Source: Vibrio nitrifigilis (GTDB lineage Bacteria > Pseudomonadota > Gammaproteobacteria > Enterobacterales > Vibrionaceae). Taken from it: 64,000 nucleotides of DNA. The notes under the pieces are model-generated. The model was not told the DNA's origin and did no database searches. It saw only the letters and a list, made by a program, of their open reading frames with translations. The stretch's first letter is position 1. Each line of letters starts with the position of its first letter. This document shows positions 42,847 through 51,984 of this stretch, piece by piece. The DNA is taken from positions 372,001-436,000 of the forward strand of contig NZ_JADPMR010000004.1 of assembly GCF_015686695.1 (NCBI RefSeq). Direction: 5' to 3'. The translations under genes were made by a program, and so were the position numbers.

Positions 42847-43725
42847 ATGGCAATTCGTCAATGTGCAATTTACGGTAAAGGTGGTATCGGTAAATCAACC
42901 ACAACACAAAACCTTGTTGCAGCCCTCGCCGAGCTCGGCAAAAAAGTCATGATCATAGGATGTGACCCAAAAGCGGACTCTACTCGTTTGATTCTGCACT
43001 CTAAAGCACAAAACACCATCATGGAAATGGCAGCTCAAGCCGGTACTGTTGAAGATATCGAACTTGAAGATGTATTGAAAATTGGTTTTGGTGATGTGCG
43101 TTGCGTTGAATCAGGCGGTCCAGAGCCAGGTGTCGGTTGTGCAGGTCGTGGTGTTATTACAGCGATCAACTTCCTAGAAGAAGAAGGCGCGTATGAAGAC
43201 GACCTTGACTTCGTATTTTATGACGTACTAGGTGACGTTGTGTGTGGTGGTTTCGCAATGCCAATTCGCGAAAACAAAGCCCAAGAAATTTACATCGTGG
43301 TATCTGGTGAAATGATGGCGATGTACGCCGCGAACAACATTTCTAAAGGTATTTGTAAATATGCAGCAACCGGTAGTGTGCGTCTTGCTGGTTTGATCTG
43401 TAACTCTCGTAATACTGACCGTGAAGATGAATTGATTGAAGCATTAGCAGGCCGAATCGGTACTCAAATGATTCACTTTGTTCCACGTGACAACATTGTA
43501 CAACGTGCCGAAATTCGTCGTATGACTGTTATTGAATACGATACCAAATGTAAACAAGCTGACGAATACCGCACTCTTGCGCAAAAAGTCATTGATAACA
43601 AACTCTTTGTTGTGCCTAAACCCGTCACTATGGACGAACTTGAAGAACTGCTAATGGAATTCGGCATCATCGATGAAGAAGACGAGTCCATCATTGGTAA
43701 GAAAGCTGACGAAGCTGTCGCATAA
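42847..43725 (+). CDS. nifH: Nitrogenase iron protein NifH
   Basis: The 292-residue dinitrogenase reductase, a homodimer that passes electrons to NifDK at the cost of ATP. The P-loop GKGGIGKS is at residues 10-17. The two Cys that hold the shared [4Fe-4S] cluster are Cys98 (GVGCAGRG) and Cys133 (DVVCGGF). Arg101, the ADP-ribosylation site of regulated nitrogenases, is present. The C-terminus continues beyond the core with an acidic tail (EEDESIIGKKADEAVA). It is the first gene of nifHDK, behind a -24/-12 promoter and a TGT-N10-ACA site. It is 45 bases from nifD. Confidence 0.98.
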   Translation: MAIRQCAIYGKGGIGKSTTTQNLVAALAELGKKVMIIGCDPKADSTRLILHSKAQNTIMEMAAQAGTVEDIELEDVLKIGFGDVRCVESGGPEPGVGCAGRGVITAINFLEEEGAYEDDLDFVFYDVLGDVVCGGFAMPIRENKAQEIYIVVSGEMMAMYAANNISKGICKYAATGSVRLAGLICNSRNTDREDELIEALAGRIGTQMIHFVPRDNIVQRAEIRRMTVIEYDTKCKQADEYRTLAQKVIDNKLFVVPKPVTMDELEELLMEFGIIDEEDESIIGKKADEAVA

Positions 43726-43769
43726 GTTAAGCGCTTCATTGTCACTCTAAGGTATACAAGGATTTCACT

Positions 43770-45248
43770 ATGGATATGAATAAAGAGCAAATGCAGGCTT
43801 TGGTCGATGAGGTGTTAGAAGTCTATCCAGACGTGGCGCGTGAAGAACGCGCCAAACACATCGTCGTTAATGATGAGAGCCAAGACAGTAGTAAATGTAT
43901 CAGCTCCAACCGTAAAGCAACCCCAGGCACAATGACCATCCGTGGTTGTGCTTATGCGGGTTCAAAAGGGGTGGTATGGGGACCTGTGAAAGATATGATT
44001 CACATTTCTCATGGCCCTATTGGTTGTGGTCAATACTCTCGTGCTGGACGTCGTAACTATTACAAAGGCACAACAGGTGTTGATAGCTTTTGTACTATGG
44101 ACTTCACTACCGATTTCCAAGAACGCGATATCGTGTTTGGTGGTGATAAAAAACTGGCTGGTGCTATTGAAGAAATTGAACAATTGTTCCCTCTTTCAAA
44201 AGGCCTATCAGTTCAGTCTGAATGTCCAGTTGGTTTGATTGGGGACGATATCGAAGCCGTAGCAAAAACACAAAGTGCAGCGATTGGTAAGAAAATCGTG
44301 CCTGTACGTTGTGAAGGTTTCCGTGGCGTATCTCAATCTCTAGGTCACCATATTGCCAACGATACTATTCGCGACTACGTGCTCAATGATGCCGATGAAA
44401 AAGAGTTTGAAACCACAGATTACGATGTTGCCATTATTGGTGACTACAACATCGGTGGTGACGCTTGGTCTTCACGCATTATCTTAGAAGATATGGGTTT
44501 ACGCGTTGTTGCACAATGGTCTGGTGACGGCACATTGCCTGAAATGGAACACACACCAAAAGTGAAATTGAACCTAGTTCACTGCTATCGTTCAATGAAC
44601 TATATCGTGCGTTACATGGAAGAAAAACATGGGATTCCATGGGTGGAATATAACTTATTTGGCCCAACGAAGATCATGGAATCTATGCGCAAAATCGCAT
44701 CTTATTTTGATGAAAAAATTCAAAAACAAACCGAAGAAGTCATTGCTCGTTATAGCGAACAATGGGATGCCGTGATTGCTAAATATCGTCCTCGTTTAGA
44801 AAACAAAAAGGTCATGTTGTACGTTGGTGGCTTACGTCCTCGTCACGTGATTGGTGCGTACGAAGATCTAGGTATGGATATTGTGGGTGCTGGTTATGAA
44901 TTTGCTCACAATGATGACTACCAAAAAACCACCCCAATGATCAAAGATGCCACTTTGTTATTTGATGATGCCGCAACCTATGAATTGGAAGAATTCGTTA
45001 AAGCACTACAACCTGATTTGATTGGTTCTGGTGTGAAAGAAAAATACGTTTTCCACAAAATGGGTTACCCATTCCGTCAAATGCACAGTTGGGACTACTC
45101 TGGCCCATACCACGGTGTTGATGGCTTTGCCATTTTTGCCCGCGACATGGACATGACGATTAACAACCCATGCTGGAGCAACATAAAAGCTCCATGGCTG
45201 GATAATTCGGCAGCATCTGATAATGAACCAATGGCTAAATCAGCATAA
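43770..45248 (+). CDS. nifD: Nitrogenase MoFe protein alpha chain NifD
   Basis: A 492-residue subunit that carries the FeMo cofactor. P-cluster ligands Cys60, Cys86 and Cys152 are in RGCAYAG, GPIGCGQYS and SECPVGLIGD. The cofactor ligands are Cys272 (LVHCYRSMN) and His439 (FRQMHSWDYSGPYHG). The numbering runs two to three residues below the Azotobacter protein. The C-terminal end is typical of molybdenum NifD, not VnfD or AnfD. An AAGGAT ribosome site precedes it. It is the second gene of the nifHDK unit, with 73 bases to nifK. Confidence 0.98.
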   Translation: MDMNKEQMQALVDEVLEVYPDVAREERAKHIVVNDESQDSSKCISSNRKATPGTMTIRGCAYAGSKGVVWGPVKDMIHISHGPIGCGQYSRAGRRNYYKGTTGVDSFCTMDFTTDFQERDIVFGGDKKLAGAIEEIEQLFPLSKGLSVQSECPVGLIGDDIEAVAKTQSAAIGKKIVPVRCEGFRGVSQSLGHHIANDTIRDYVLNDADEKEFETTDYDVAIIGDYNIGGDAWSSRIILEDMGLRVVAQWSGDGTLPEMEHTPKVKLNLVHCYRSMNYIVRYMEEKHGIPWVEYNLFGPTKIMESMRKIASYFDEKIQKQTEEVIARYSEQWDAVIAKYRPRLENKKVMLYVGGLRPRHVIGAYEDLGMDIVGAGYEFAHNDDYQKTTPMIKDATLLFDDAATYELEEFVKALQPDLIGSGVKEKYVFHKMGYPFRQMHSWDYSGPYHGVDGFAIFARDMDMTINNPCWSNIKAPWLDNSAASDNEPMAKSA

Positions 45249-45321
45249 TCGCGATTGGAAAGGATTTCCGAAGATAACCGAGCCGGTGTTCACAGATTAG
45301 TGGCACGGTAGGAGAAAACTA

Positions 45322-46893
45322 ATGACTCAAAATGTAGATGATATTAAAGCGGGCTATCAGTTATTCCAACAAGATGAGTATCAAACACTCATGGAAGGAA
45401 AACGCGAAGCATTTGAAAAAGCGCCTGATGCCGCCAAGGTAAAAGAGGTCTTCGAGTGGACGACCACCGAAGAATATCAAGAACTTAACTTCAATCGTAA
45501 ACATATTACGATTGACCCGGCGAAAGCATGTCAGCCTCTAGGTTCAGTATTATGTGCGCTTGGTTTTGAAAAAACCTTACCGTATGTACACGGCTCTCAA
45601 GGATGTGTTGCTTATTTCCGTACGTATTTTAACCGTCATTTCAAAGAGCCTGTCGCTTGTGTTTCTGACTCTATGACAGAAGATGCAGCGGTATTTGGTG
45701 GTCAGAAAAATATGAGTGAAGGTTTGGAAAATGCGTATGCATTGTACAAGCCCGAAGCGATTGCGGTATCGACGACTTGTATGGCAGAGGTTATCGGTGA
45801 CGACTTGAATGCGTTTATCAATAACGCGAAAAAAGACGGCCATGTTCCTCAAGAATTGATAACACCAAGTGCGCATACACCAAGCTTTGTGGGAAGTCAT
45901 GTGACTGGCTGGGACAATATGTTTGAAGGTATCTTGCGTTATGTCACCCTTGATCCAAGCGGCGAATATAACCCAGGTACTACCGATAAAATTAATATCG
46001 TACCCGGATTCGAAACTTACCTTGGTAACTATCGCGTTATTCAACGCATGTTAGATGAAATGGGCGTGGAATATAACTATCTGTGTGATCCTTCTGAAGT
46101 ATTGGATACTCCTGCTGATGGTGAATTCCGCTTATATTCTGGTGGTACCTCTTACGATAAAGTCCGTGAAGCACCAAAAGCGAAAGCGACTTTGCTGCTA
46201 CAACCGACTCAGTTAGTGAAAACCAAAAAATTCATTGATAACACTTGGAAGCAAGATACACCAAAAATTGATATTCCAATGGGACTTGAATGGACTGATA
46301 ACTTTCTAATGAAAGTGTCAGAACTGACTGGTAAAGCCATCCCTGAGTCATTAACCAAAGAGCGTGGCCGTTTAGTCGATATGATGACTGACTCGCATAC
46401 TTGGTTACATGGAGTGACAGTGTCACTATTTGGTGACCCAGATTACTTATTGGGTATGTGTAAGTTTTTGACTGAACTTGGTTGTGAAATTAAACATGTC
46501 TTGTGTAACAACGGCGCAAAACGTTGGCGCAAACAGCTCGAAGCACAGTTAAAAGAAACCCCTTATGGTGAAAATGCAACTGTGTATATGGGTAAGGACT
46601 TGTGGCATTTACGTTCATTAATGTTCACTGATAAACCAGATCTACTGATCGGTAACTCTTACGGTAAATTCATCCAACGTGATACCAAAGCAAAAGGAGA
46701 CGAATTCGAAGTGCCATTAGTTCGTATCGGCTTCCCAATCTTTGACCGTCACCACCTACACCGTTACACCACATTAGGTTATGAAGGTGCGATGTATATG
46801 TTGACCACTATCGTTAACGAAGTTCTGGAAAAATTAGACCGTGAAACGATTGAAATGAACAAAACTGACCTTGGTTTCGACTTGGTTCGTTAA
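45322..46893 (+). CDS. nifK: Nitrogenase MoFe protein beta chain NifK
   Basis: A 523-residue subunit; together with NifD it forms the alpha2beta2 MoFe protein. P-cluster ligands Cys70 (AKACQPLG), Cys95 (SQGCVAYF) and Cys153 (STTCMAEV) and the redox-active Ser188 (HTPSFVGSH) fall at the same numbers as in Azotobacter. The N-terminal extension before residue 60, which wraps NifD, is present as in Mo-nitrogenases. A GGAGAAAAC site precedes the ATG. The stop is followed by three tandem hairpins before nifT. Confidence 0.98.
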   Translation: MTQNVDDIKAGYQLFQQDEYQTLMEGKREAFEKAPDAAKVKEVFEWTTTEEYQELNFNRKHITIDPAKACQPLGSVLCALGFEKTLPYVHGSQGCVAYFRTYFNRHFKEPVACVSDSMTEDAAVFGGQKNMSEGLENAYALYKPEAIAVSTTCMAEVIGDDLNAFINNAKKDGHVPQELITPSAHTPSFVGSHVTGWDNMFEGILRYVTLDPSGEYNPGTTDKINIVPGFETYLGNYRVIQRMLDEMGVEYNYLCDPSEVLDTPADGEFRLYSGGTSYDKVREAPKAKATLLLQPTQLVKTKKFIDNTWKQDTPKIDIPMGLEWTDNFLMKVSELTGKAIPESLTKERGRLVDMMTDSHTWLHGVTVSLFGDPDYLLGMCKFLTELGCEIKHVLCNNGAKRWRKQLEAQLKETPYGENATVYMGKDLWHLRSLMFTDKPDLLIGNSYGKFIQRDTKAKGDEFEVPLVRIGFPIFDRHHLHRYTTLGYEGAMYMLTTIVNEVLEKLDRETIEMNKTDLGFDLVR

Positions 46894-46903
46894 TTTCAAC
46901 CAT

Positions 46904-47005
46904 GGGTTAGCCCCAGTAATGGGGTTAACCCAAGAACTTGCCGTTAGCGGCAAGTTCATCCGGTACATTTTATTCGTTATATCTAAGGGCCGGTGTAGTC
47001 CGGCC
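46904..47005 (+). other. Three tandem RNA hairpins between nifK and nifT
   Basis: Hairpin 1: GGGTTAGCCCC (46904-46914) with GGGGTTAACCC (46921-46931), one G-U pair. Hairpin 2: GAACTTGCCG (46934-46943) with CGGCAAGTTC (46948-46957), perfect. Hairpin 3: GGCCGG (46988-46993) with CCGGCC (47000-47005), perfect. No long T-run follows any of them. They are likely to protect the 3' end of nifHDK mRNA or reduce reading into nifT-nifY. Confidence 0.6.
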
Positions 47006-47059
47006 TATATTGCTGCGAAATAACGTTGCAACGGAATTGATCACAAGGAAGGGAACGCG

Positions 47060-47278
47060 ATGGCGAATGTCATGATTCAATACAATGAAGAAGGCGATCT
47101 ATGCCTTTACATTGCCAAAAAAGATTTAGAAGTAAACATCACTGAGTTGGAATTTGATGATGAAATGAAGTGGGGTGGGCAAATTCACCTCTCCAGCGGT
47201 GCCATTTATCATATCGATCCCATTCCCAAGCCCAAACTTCCCATCTCTGTCAGGGCAAAACGTTTACAAGCAGCATAA
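47060..47278 (+). CDS. nifT: NifT protein
   Basis: A 72-residue small beta-rich protein of the NifT/FixU family, found beside nifK in many diazotrophs. It opens with ANVMIQYNEEGDLCLYIAKKDLE and continues with the family core KWGGQIHLSSGAIYHIDP (about 40-57). Its role in cofactor maturation is undefined and mutants often fix nitrogen normally. AAGGAAGG precedes the start. It is followed after 13 bases by the nifY-type gene. Confidence 0.92.
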   Translation: MANVMIQYNEEGDLCLYIAKKDLEVNITELEFDDEMKWGGQIHLSSGAIYHIDPIPKPKLPISVRAKRLQAA

Positions 47279-47291
47279 TAGGGAGAAGAGT

Positions 47292-47978
47292 ATGGACACA
47301 CTCACTGAACAAGCGGCATTGCGAGTCGCAATGGCCGTGAAGTCACTACCTAATGTTAATGTTCGCTCATTACTTGGTTTACTTATTCAACATCTTGGCG
47401 AACCGCTTAGCGAAGAAAAACTGATGGGATTGTCAGCACAGGCGTTTCATCTCATGATCAATTCATTAGGTAGTGATGCTAGTCGAAAAGACATTACTAG
47501 TGCGTTAAATACGTTAACCGATCCATCGTTGAGTCAAGTTGGAGTTCCAACCGTTAAGGTGACCCAACCTTTGGCTGGGCCTAAGTTACGTGTGGCGCTT
47601 ACCTCGAATCAAGGGGAAATGATCAATGGCCATTATGGCTCATGTATGCGCGTGCTGATTTATGAAGTCAACGACTTTGCATATCAATTGGTCGATGTTC
47701 GCCCTATTGATGCTGGGTTAAAAGGTGAAGATAGAGCATTGTTTTTACTAAGTAAAATTAAAGACTGCCAAATTTTATTCACTCTTTCAATCGGTGGCCC
47801 TGCTGCTGCACGCGTCACTCGTGCCAATATTCATCCGATTAAACGAGCGGTGCCACAATCGGCAGATGATGCACTCACCGAACTATCGACGGTGATTCGT
47901 CAATCACCACCACCTTGGTTGCAAAAATGCATGGGGATCTATCACCCCAAAAATTTAGTGGATGCCGATGTCGCGTGA
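47292..47978 (+). CDS. nifY: NifY/NafY-type dinitrogenase iron-molybdenum cofactor-binding protein
   Basis: A 228-residue protein that probably binds apo-dinitrogenase or the free cofactor during maturation. The ATG at 47292, behind GGGAGAAG, is chosen; the longer frame from 47175 overlaps nifT. The first 85 residues resemble the NafY/NifY N-terminal helical domain (LPNVNVRSLLGLLIQHLGEPL). Residues about 100-200 carry the NifX-like cofactor-binding domain: LRVALTSNQGEMINGHYGSC, DVRPIDAGLKGEDRALFLLSKIKDCQILFTLSIGGPAAARV. It belongs to the same family as NifX encoded at 51437. Confidence 0.9.
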   Translation: MDTLTEQAALRVAMAVKSLPNVNVRSLLGLLIQHLGEPLSEEKLMGLSAQAFHLMINSLGSDASRKDITSALNTLTDPSLSQVGVPTVKVTQPLAGPKLRVALTSNQGEMINGHYGSCMRVLIYEVNDFAYQLVDVRPIDAGLKGEDRALFLLSKIKDCQILFTLSIGGPAAARVTRANIHPIKRAVPQSADDALTELSTVIRQSPPPWLQKCMGIYHPKNLVDADVA

Positions 47979-48018
47979 GGTGTGCACGATCATTTAAATC
48001 GCTCATAGGTGAATATGT

Positions 48019-48315
48019 ATGGAAACGAATTCAACCAATCGAGCACTGTTAGATGAAACGCAATTGGGAGATATTGGTACTAAGTTGGATGAAGTGGTTA
48101 ATCGTCAAGTTGATTGGTTAGCCTTGATCCAGCAGCAATATCCTCAATTACGTTTTACGGTGTGCTCAGAAGATGATACGGGATGTCATGAACCATTTCA
48201 TAGTTATGACCAATTTGATTTGCACCTGGTCTCTCATTCACTGAGTGGGTGCAGTTCATTAACCCAAGATGTTAACCACTGTACTGGTCTTGTTATTGCG
48301 CTTCACGAAGAGTGA
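48019..48315 (+). CDS. Small nif-associated protein (DUF6129-like)
   Basis: A 98-residue protein at the end of the nifHDKTY unit, 40 bases after nifY. It has no motif of a known Fe-S or metal site, although it has three Cys (VCSEDDTGC and SGCSS). Middle strands LRFTVCSEDDTG and FDLHLVSHSLSGCSSLTQD resemble the DUF6129 family seen in other nif clusters; this naming is from memory and needs a profile search. It could assist cofactor or electron supply. The last codons lie inside a strong terminator stem, so transcription ends at this gene. Confidence 0.6.
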   Translation: METNSTNRALLDETQLGDIGTKLDEVVNRQVDWLALIQQQYPQLRFTVCSEDDTGCHEPFHSYDQFDLHLVSHSLSGCSSLTQDVNHCTGLVIALHEE

Positions 48316-48328
48316 AGCGCTTTTTTTT
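48298..48328 (+). terminator. Rho-independent terminator overlapping the last codons of the small nif gene
   Basis: GCGCTTCAC (48298-48306) pairs with GTGAAGCGC (48312-48320) and runs into eight T. The stop codon TGA (48313-48315) lies in the right arm. It ends the first nif transcript. Confidence 0.9.
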
Positions 48329-48343
48329 GTCGTGTTTACGACA
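48328..48343 (+). promoter_or_regulatory. NifA upstream activator site for nifENX
   Basis: TGTCGTGTTTACGACA fits TGT-N10-ACA and is a near-perfect palindrome (TGTCG ... CGACA). It abuts the T-run of the previous terminator and lies 85 bases before the -24 element. Confidence 0.65.
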
Positions 48344-48427
48344 TTGTCGCACTCTTGTTACCTACCATCCTGATTTAAATAGCACATATAGCTCTTTAAA
48401 TTTATAAATTTCAGATAGTTATCTTTT

Positions 48428-48445
48428 TGGTTTGTAAATTGCACC
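48428..48445 (+). promoter_or_regulatory. Sigma-54 promoter of nifE
   Basis: TTTGGTTTGTAAATTGCA has GG (48429-48430) and GC (48441-48442) ten bases apart, with a perfect TTGCA -12 box. It lies about 170 bases before nifE, so a long leader is transcribed. Confidence 0.7.
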
Positions 48446-48612
48446 ATAGGTAAATCCACTTACACTGCTGAAGATATGTGTAGTTTGGAGACCAATCACT
48501 CGTTATCTACGAATTGCTTGCCTTTGAAACCGAGGCACACAAGGACGCGTCTTTAGCATGATTGGGGACACCATCGATCAGGAAGGATCGTGAGCAAAGG
48601 TTGGAGGGGCCT

Positions 48613-50058
48613 ATGAAACAATCAGAAATAAAATTACTGCAAGATGAACCCGCTTGTGAACATAACAAAGGGAATAAAAGCGGTTGTAGCCGCCCTAAAC
48701 CCGGTGCGACAGCGGGTGGCTGTAGCTTTGATGGCGCGCAAATCAGCCTATTACCTATCGCTGATGTTGGTCATATTATCCATGGTCCTATCGCCTGTGC
48801 GGGAAACAGTTGGGATAACCGTGGTACGCGTGCGGTAGGCAGCGATTTGTTTCGTTATGGCTTTACTACCGATTTAAATGAACAAGACGTGATCATGGGG
48901 CGGGCAGAAAAACGCCTGTTACATGCAATTAAGCAGTTGATTACTGAATATCATCCGCCCGCAGTATTTGTGTATATGACCTGTGTACCAGCATTAGAAG
49001 GCAATGACGTGCAGGCGATTTGCGAAGTAGCACAAGAGCGTTGGCATATTCCCGTTATCGCAGTCGATGCGGCAGGTTTTTATGGTAATAAAAACCTTGG
49101 GAACCGAATTGCAGGCCATGTGATGGTGGAAAAAGTGGTAGGCACGGCTGAGCCACCAGCCAAACCCTTGATGAAACATGACCCATCGCGCCACGTACAC
49201 GATATTGTGCTGATTGGTGAGTACAACATTGCTGGTGAGTTTTGGCATGTATCGCGCCTCTTTGAACAGTTAGGCATTCGCGTGCTGTGTTGCCTTGCTG
49301 GCGACACCTTATTTCATGAAATTCAAACCATGCATCGCGCCGATGCGGCGATGGTGGTTTGCGCGCGGGCGCAAGTCAATGTGGCGCGCCGATTAGAAGA
49401 AAAATGGGGCATTCCTTGGTTTGAAGGGAGCTTTTATGGCATTGAAGATACGTCTACGGCTTTACGTACCTTTGCTAAATTGCTCAATGATCCCAAGTTG
49501 GTCGAAGAAACTGAAGCTTTGATTGAGCGTGAAGAAGCCCGAGTGCGTGCGGCATTTGCACCGTATAAAGCGCGATTGGAAGGCAAACGAGCGTTACTTT
49601 ATACCGGGGGCGTGAAATCGTGGTCGGTGATTTCTGCCCTGAAAGATCTCGGTATGGAATGTATAGCGACAGGGACAAAAAAATCCACTCAATCGGATAA
49701 AAAACGCATTATCGATATCATGGGCCAAGATGCCAAAATGCTTGATGAGGGTGGGGCTCGCTTACTGATTGATACCTATCATCAATACCATGCCGACGTG
49801 ATGATTGCAGGCGGCCGTAATATGTACACCGCACTAAAAGCCCGCTTGCCATTTCTGCACATTAACCAAGAACGTGAACACGCCTATGCCGGCTACGAAG
49901 GCATGATACGTTTGGCTTTGGAGTTGTGCCGTACTTTAGAAGCGCCAATCTGGCAGATGGCCAATACCAAAGCGCCCTGGATTGAATCTGCTACTTCTCG
50001 CAGCAGCGACAAAGCGTTATCTGACGACAAAAAACTCACCTCTAATTTGATTAAATAA
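48613..50058 (+). CDS. nifE: FeMo-cofactor scaffold protein NifE
   Basis: A 481-residue homologue of NifD that, with NifN, forms the scaffold on which the NifB product is matured into FeMo-cofactor. The start at 48613 (MKQSEIKLLQ) follows GGAGGGG; a longer frame from 48562 is less likely. Cluster-binding Cys are Cys37 (GGCSFDGA), Cys62 (IACAGNSW) and Cys124 (YMTCVPALEGND). The N-terminal extra Cys residues (ACEHN, SGCSRPKPG) are usual for NifE. It is followed after 11 bases by nifN. Confidence 0.96.
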   Translation: MKQSEIKLLQDEPACEHNKGNKSGCSRPKPGATAGGCSFDGAQISLLPIADVGHIIHGPIACAGNSWDNRGTRAVGSDLFRYGFTTDLNEQDVIMGRAEKRLLHAIKQLITEYHPPAVFVYMTCVPALEGNDVQAICEVAQERWHIPVIAVDAAGFYGNKNLGNRIAGHVMVEKVVGTAEPPAKPLMKHDPSRHVHDIVLIGEYNIAGEFWHVSRLFEQLGIRVLCCLAGDTLFHEIQTMHRADAAMVVCARAQVNVARRLEEKWGIPWFEGSFYGIEDTSTALRTFAKLLNDPKLVEETEALIEREEARVRAAFAPYKARLEGKRALLYTGGVKSWSVISALKDLGMECIATGTKKSTQSDKKRIIDIMGQDAKMLDEGGARLLIDTYHQYHADVMIAGGRNMYTALKARLPFLHINQEREHAYAGYEGMIRLALELCRTLEAPIWQMANTKAPWIESATSRSSDKALSDDKKLTSNLIK

Positions 50059-50069
50059 GGAGTAGCAGC

Positions 50070-51440
50070 ATGGCAAAAATCATCAAACAAAATACGCCTT
50101 TGGTTACTCAGCCATTAAGAACTAGCCCTGCAACCGGCGCCATTCTGGCAAGCTTTGGTTTTCGTGGTGCGATTCCTCTTTTGCATGGCGCTCAGGGGTG
50201 CAGTGCGTTTGCCAAAGTATTTTTAATTGGTCACTTACGTGAGCCAATCCCATTACAAAATACAGCCATTGATCAGGTGTCTGCCGTCATGGGCGGCGAT
50301 GACAATCTGACCGAAGCGTTAGTGACGTTATGTAAGAAACACGGTCCGGAATTAATTACGGTGATGACCACCGGGTTAACCGAGCTACAAGGCACCGATA
50401 TCTTTCGCGTGATTAGTCAGTTCAAACGTGATTATCCGCAATATCAAGCCTCTCGCATCGTTGCCATGCATACCCCTGATTTTGTTGGGTCGATGCAAAG
50501 TGGTTTTGCCTTTGCAGTGAATAGCGTCATCAAGCAATTAGTGAAAGAGCCATCACTTAGGCCAAAACAGCGCATGCAAGTGAATGTGTTGTGCTCCGTT
50601 GGTTTGACTGCTGCAGATATTGATACGTTAAAACGTTATTTAGATGCTTTTGATATCGAGGGAATTTTTGCTCCCGATCTTTCTATCTCTCTTGATGGCC
50701 ATTTAGGTGATGACGATTTTTCACCCACCAGTATTGGAGGAACGTCAGTTCTTGAGATTGAAATGATGTCGGAAAGCGATGCCACAATAGTGATCGGTGA
50801 TTCGCTCAAACCGAGCGCGGTGTGGTTAGAAAAACGCTTTGGTATCGCTTATACCGAAATTGGGATGGGGATGAGCTTAGAAGATGTTGATGAGCTTATC
50901 ATGACACTCTCTGCGCTCAGTGGTAAAGAAGTGCCTAGCTGGATTACGAGAGCCAGACAACGCGTACAAGATGCGATGTTAGATAGCCATTTTGTACTGA
51001 CTCATGAAACCTTTTCGATAGCGCTCGAACCTGATTTAGCAAAAGGTTATGCCCAAATTATTGCCGCAATGGGTGGGCATATTCACCAAGTGATTACCAC
51101 CAGTCAAGAACCAGGGCTTGAAGCGCTGCCTTGTGATGAAGTGATTATTGGCGATTTGGCCCAACTGGATCATCACGCTGATGATTTGCGTATAGTGATC
51201 AGTAATAGCCATGCTGCTGTTATTTGCGAACCTGATATTCCAGTGTTACGGGCGGGTTATCCCGTTTCTGATCGCTTCGGCAATATGGATATTCGCCAGT
51301 TTGGTTATGAAGGAATACGTGAACGCCTGTTCGCCATGGCAAACATTATGGCGGTAACAGAGAAAGAAGATGTGGAACCACACGTCAGTGCTTACCGCTT
51401 TAGCGCCGACCAAGTGAAACAAAATATGGGGGTCGCATGA
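50070..51440 (+). CDS. nifN: FeMo-cofactor scaffold protein NifN
   Basis: A 456-residue homologue of NifK and partner of NifE. It retains Cys44 (GAQGCSAFAKV) of the cluster site, with LRTSPATGAILASFGFRG at the start and TTGLTELQGTDIFRV near residues 107-121, as in other NifN. The last Cys of NifK is absent, as expected for NifN. It is preceded by AAGGAG and overlaps nifX by four bases (ATGA), so the two are translationally coupled. Confidence 0.95.
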   Translation: MAKIIKQNTPLVTQPLRTSPATGAILASFGFRGAIPLLHGAQGCSAFAKVFLIGHLREPIPLQNTAIDQVSAVMGGDDNLTEALVTLCKKHGPELITVMTTGLTELQGTDIFRVISQFKRDYPQYQASRIVAMHTPDFVGSMQSGFAFAVNSVIKQLVKEPSLRPKQRMQVNVLCSVGLTAADIDTLKRYLDAFDIEGIFAPDLSISLDGHLGDDDFSPTSIGGTSVLEIEMMSESDATIVIGDSLKPSAVWLEKRFGIAYTEIGMGMSLEDVDELIMTLSALSGKEVPSWITRARQRVQDAMLDSHFVLTHETFSIALEPDLAKGYAQIIAAMGGHIHQVITTSQEPGLEALPCDEVIIGDLAQLDHHADDLRIVISNSHAAVICEPDIPVLRAGYPVSDRFGNMDIRQFGYEGIRERLFAMANIMAVTEKEDVEPHVSAYRFSADQVKQNMGVA

Positions 51441-51928
51441 AAATCAGTGAAAGAAAATTGCATGTGGAACCCACTCAATCAGGTGAAGCATTTGATTTAA
51501 AAATTGCGTTTGCGACAGAAAGTCGCCAAAACGTCGATCAACATTTTGGTAGCGCCAGAGGCATGCTGATCTATGGTATTAATCCACAGGGGTGGAGTGT
51601 GCTAGAAGCGATTGAATATACAGAGTCATCGGCTACCGTTCACGATAAATTGCCTATTCGTATCAGTGACTTAGATGGGTGTGCTGCAGTGTACTGTAAT
51701 GCCTGTGGCGCTGCTGCTATTCGTCAGCTGTTGGATAACCATATTCATCCAGTCAAAGTGAGCGCTGGAGTTGCCATTCACGACTTATTGTCGGATTTAA
51801 AACAAGAGTTATCTGGTCAACCAAGTGGATGGCTGGCTCGGGCGATTAAATTGCAAGAACAGTCAACGACGGTTACCCAAGAGAGCAGTAGTGAACGGTT
51901 TGAGCAGATGATGGATGAAGAATGGTGA
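51437..51928 (+). CDS. nifX: FeMo-cofactor carrier NifX
   Basis: A 163-residue cofactor-trafficking protein that carries the NifB cofactor or its matured form between NifB, NifEN and apo-dinitrogenase. The dinitrogenase cofactor-binding fold is seen as LKIAFATESRQNVDQHFGSARGMLIYGI (residues 22-49) with the His in QHFGSA, then DLDGCAAVYCNACGAAAIRQLLDNHIHPVKV near 75-105. The four-base overlap with nifN supports coupling. It is related to NifY encoded at 47292. Confidence 0.95.
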   Translation: MKISERKLHVEPTQSGEAFDLKIAFATESRQNVDQHFGSARGMLIYGINPQGWSVLEAIEYTESSATVHDKLPIRISDLDGCAAVYCNACGAAAIRQLLDNHIHPVKVSAGVAIHDLLSDLKQELSGQPSGWLARAIKLQEQSTTVTQESSSERFEQMMDEEW

Positions 51929-51984
51929 CGTGATATCAAATGATCACCTGGTAAGCAGAGACGTTAACAAATAAGGAAAACACC

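Noticed and set aside
47175..47291. N-terminal extension of the NifY-type protein
   Set aside because: It overlaps nifT in another frame, and a good ribosome site supports the ATG at 47292.
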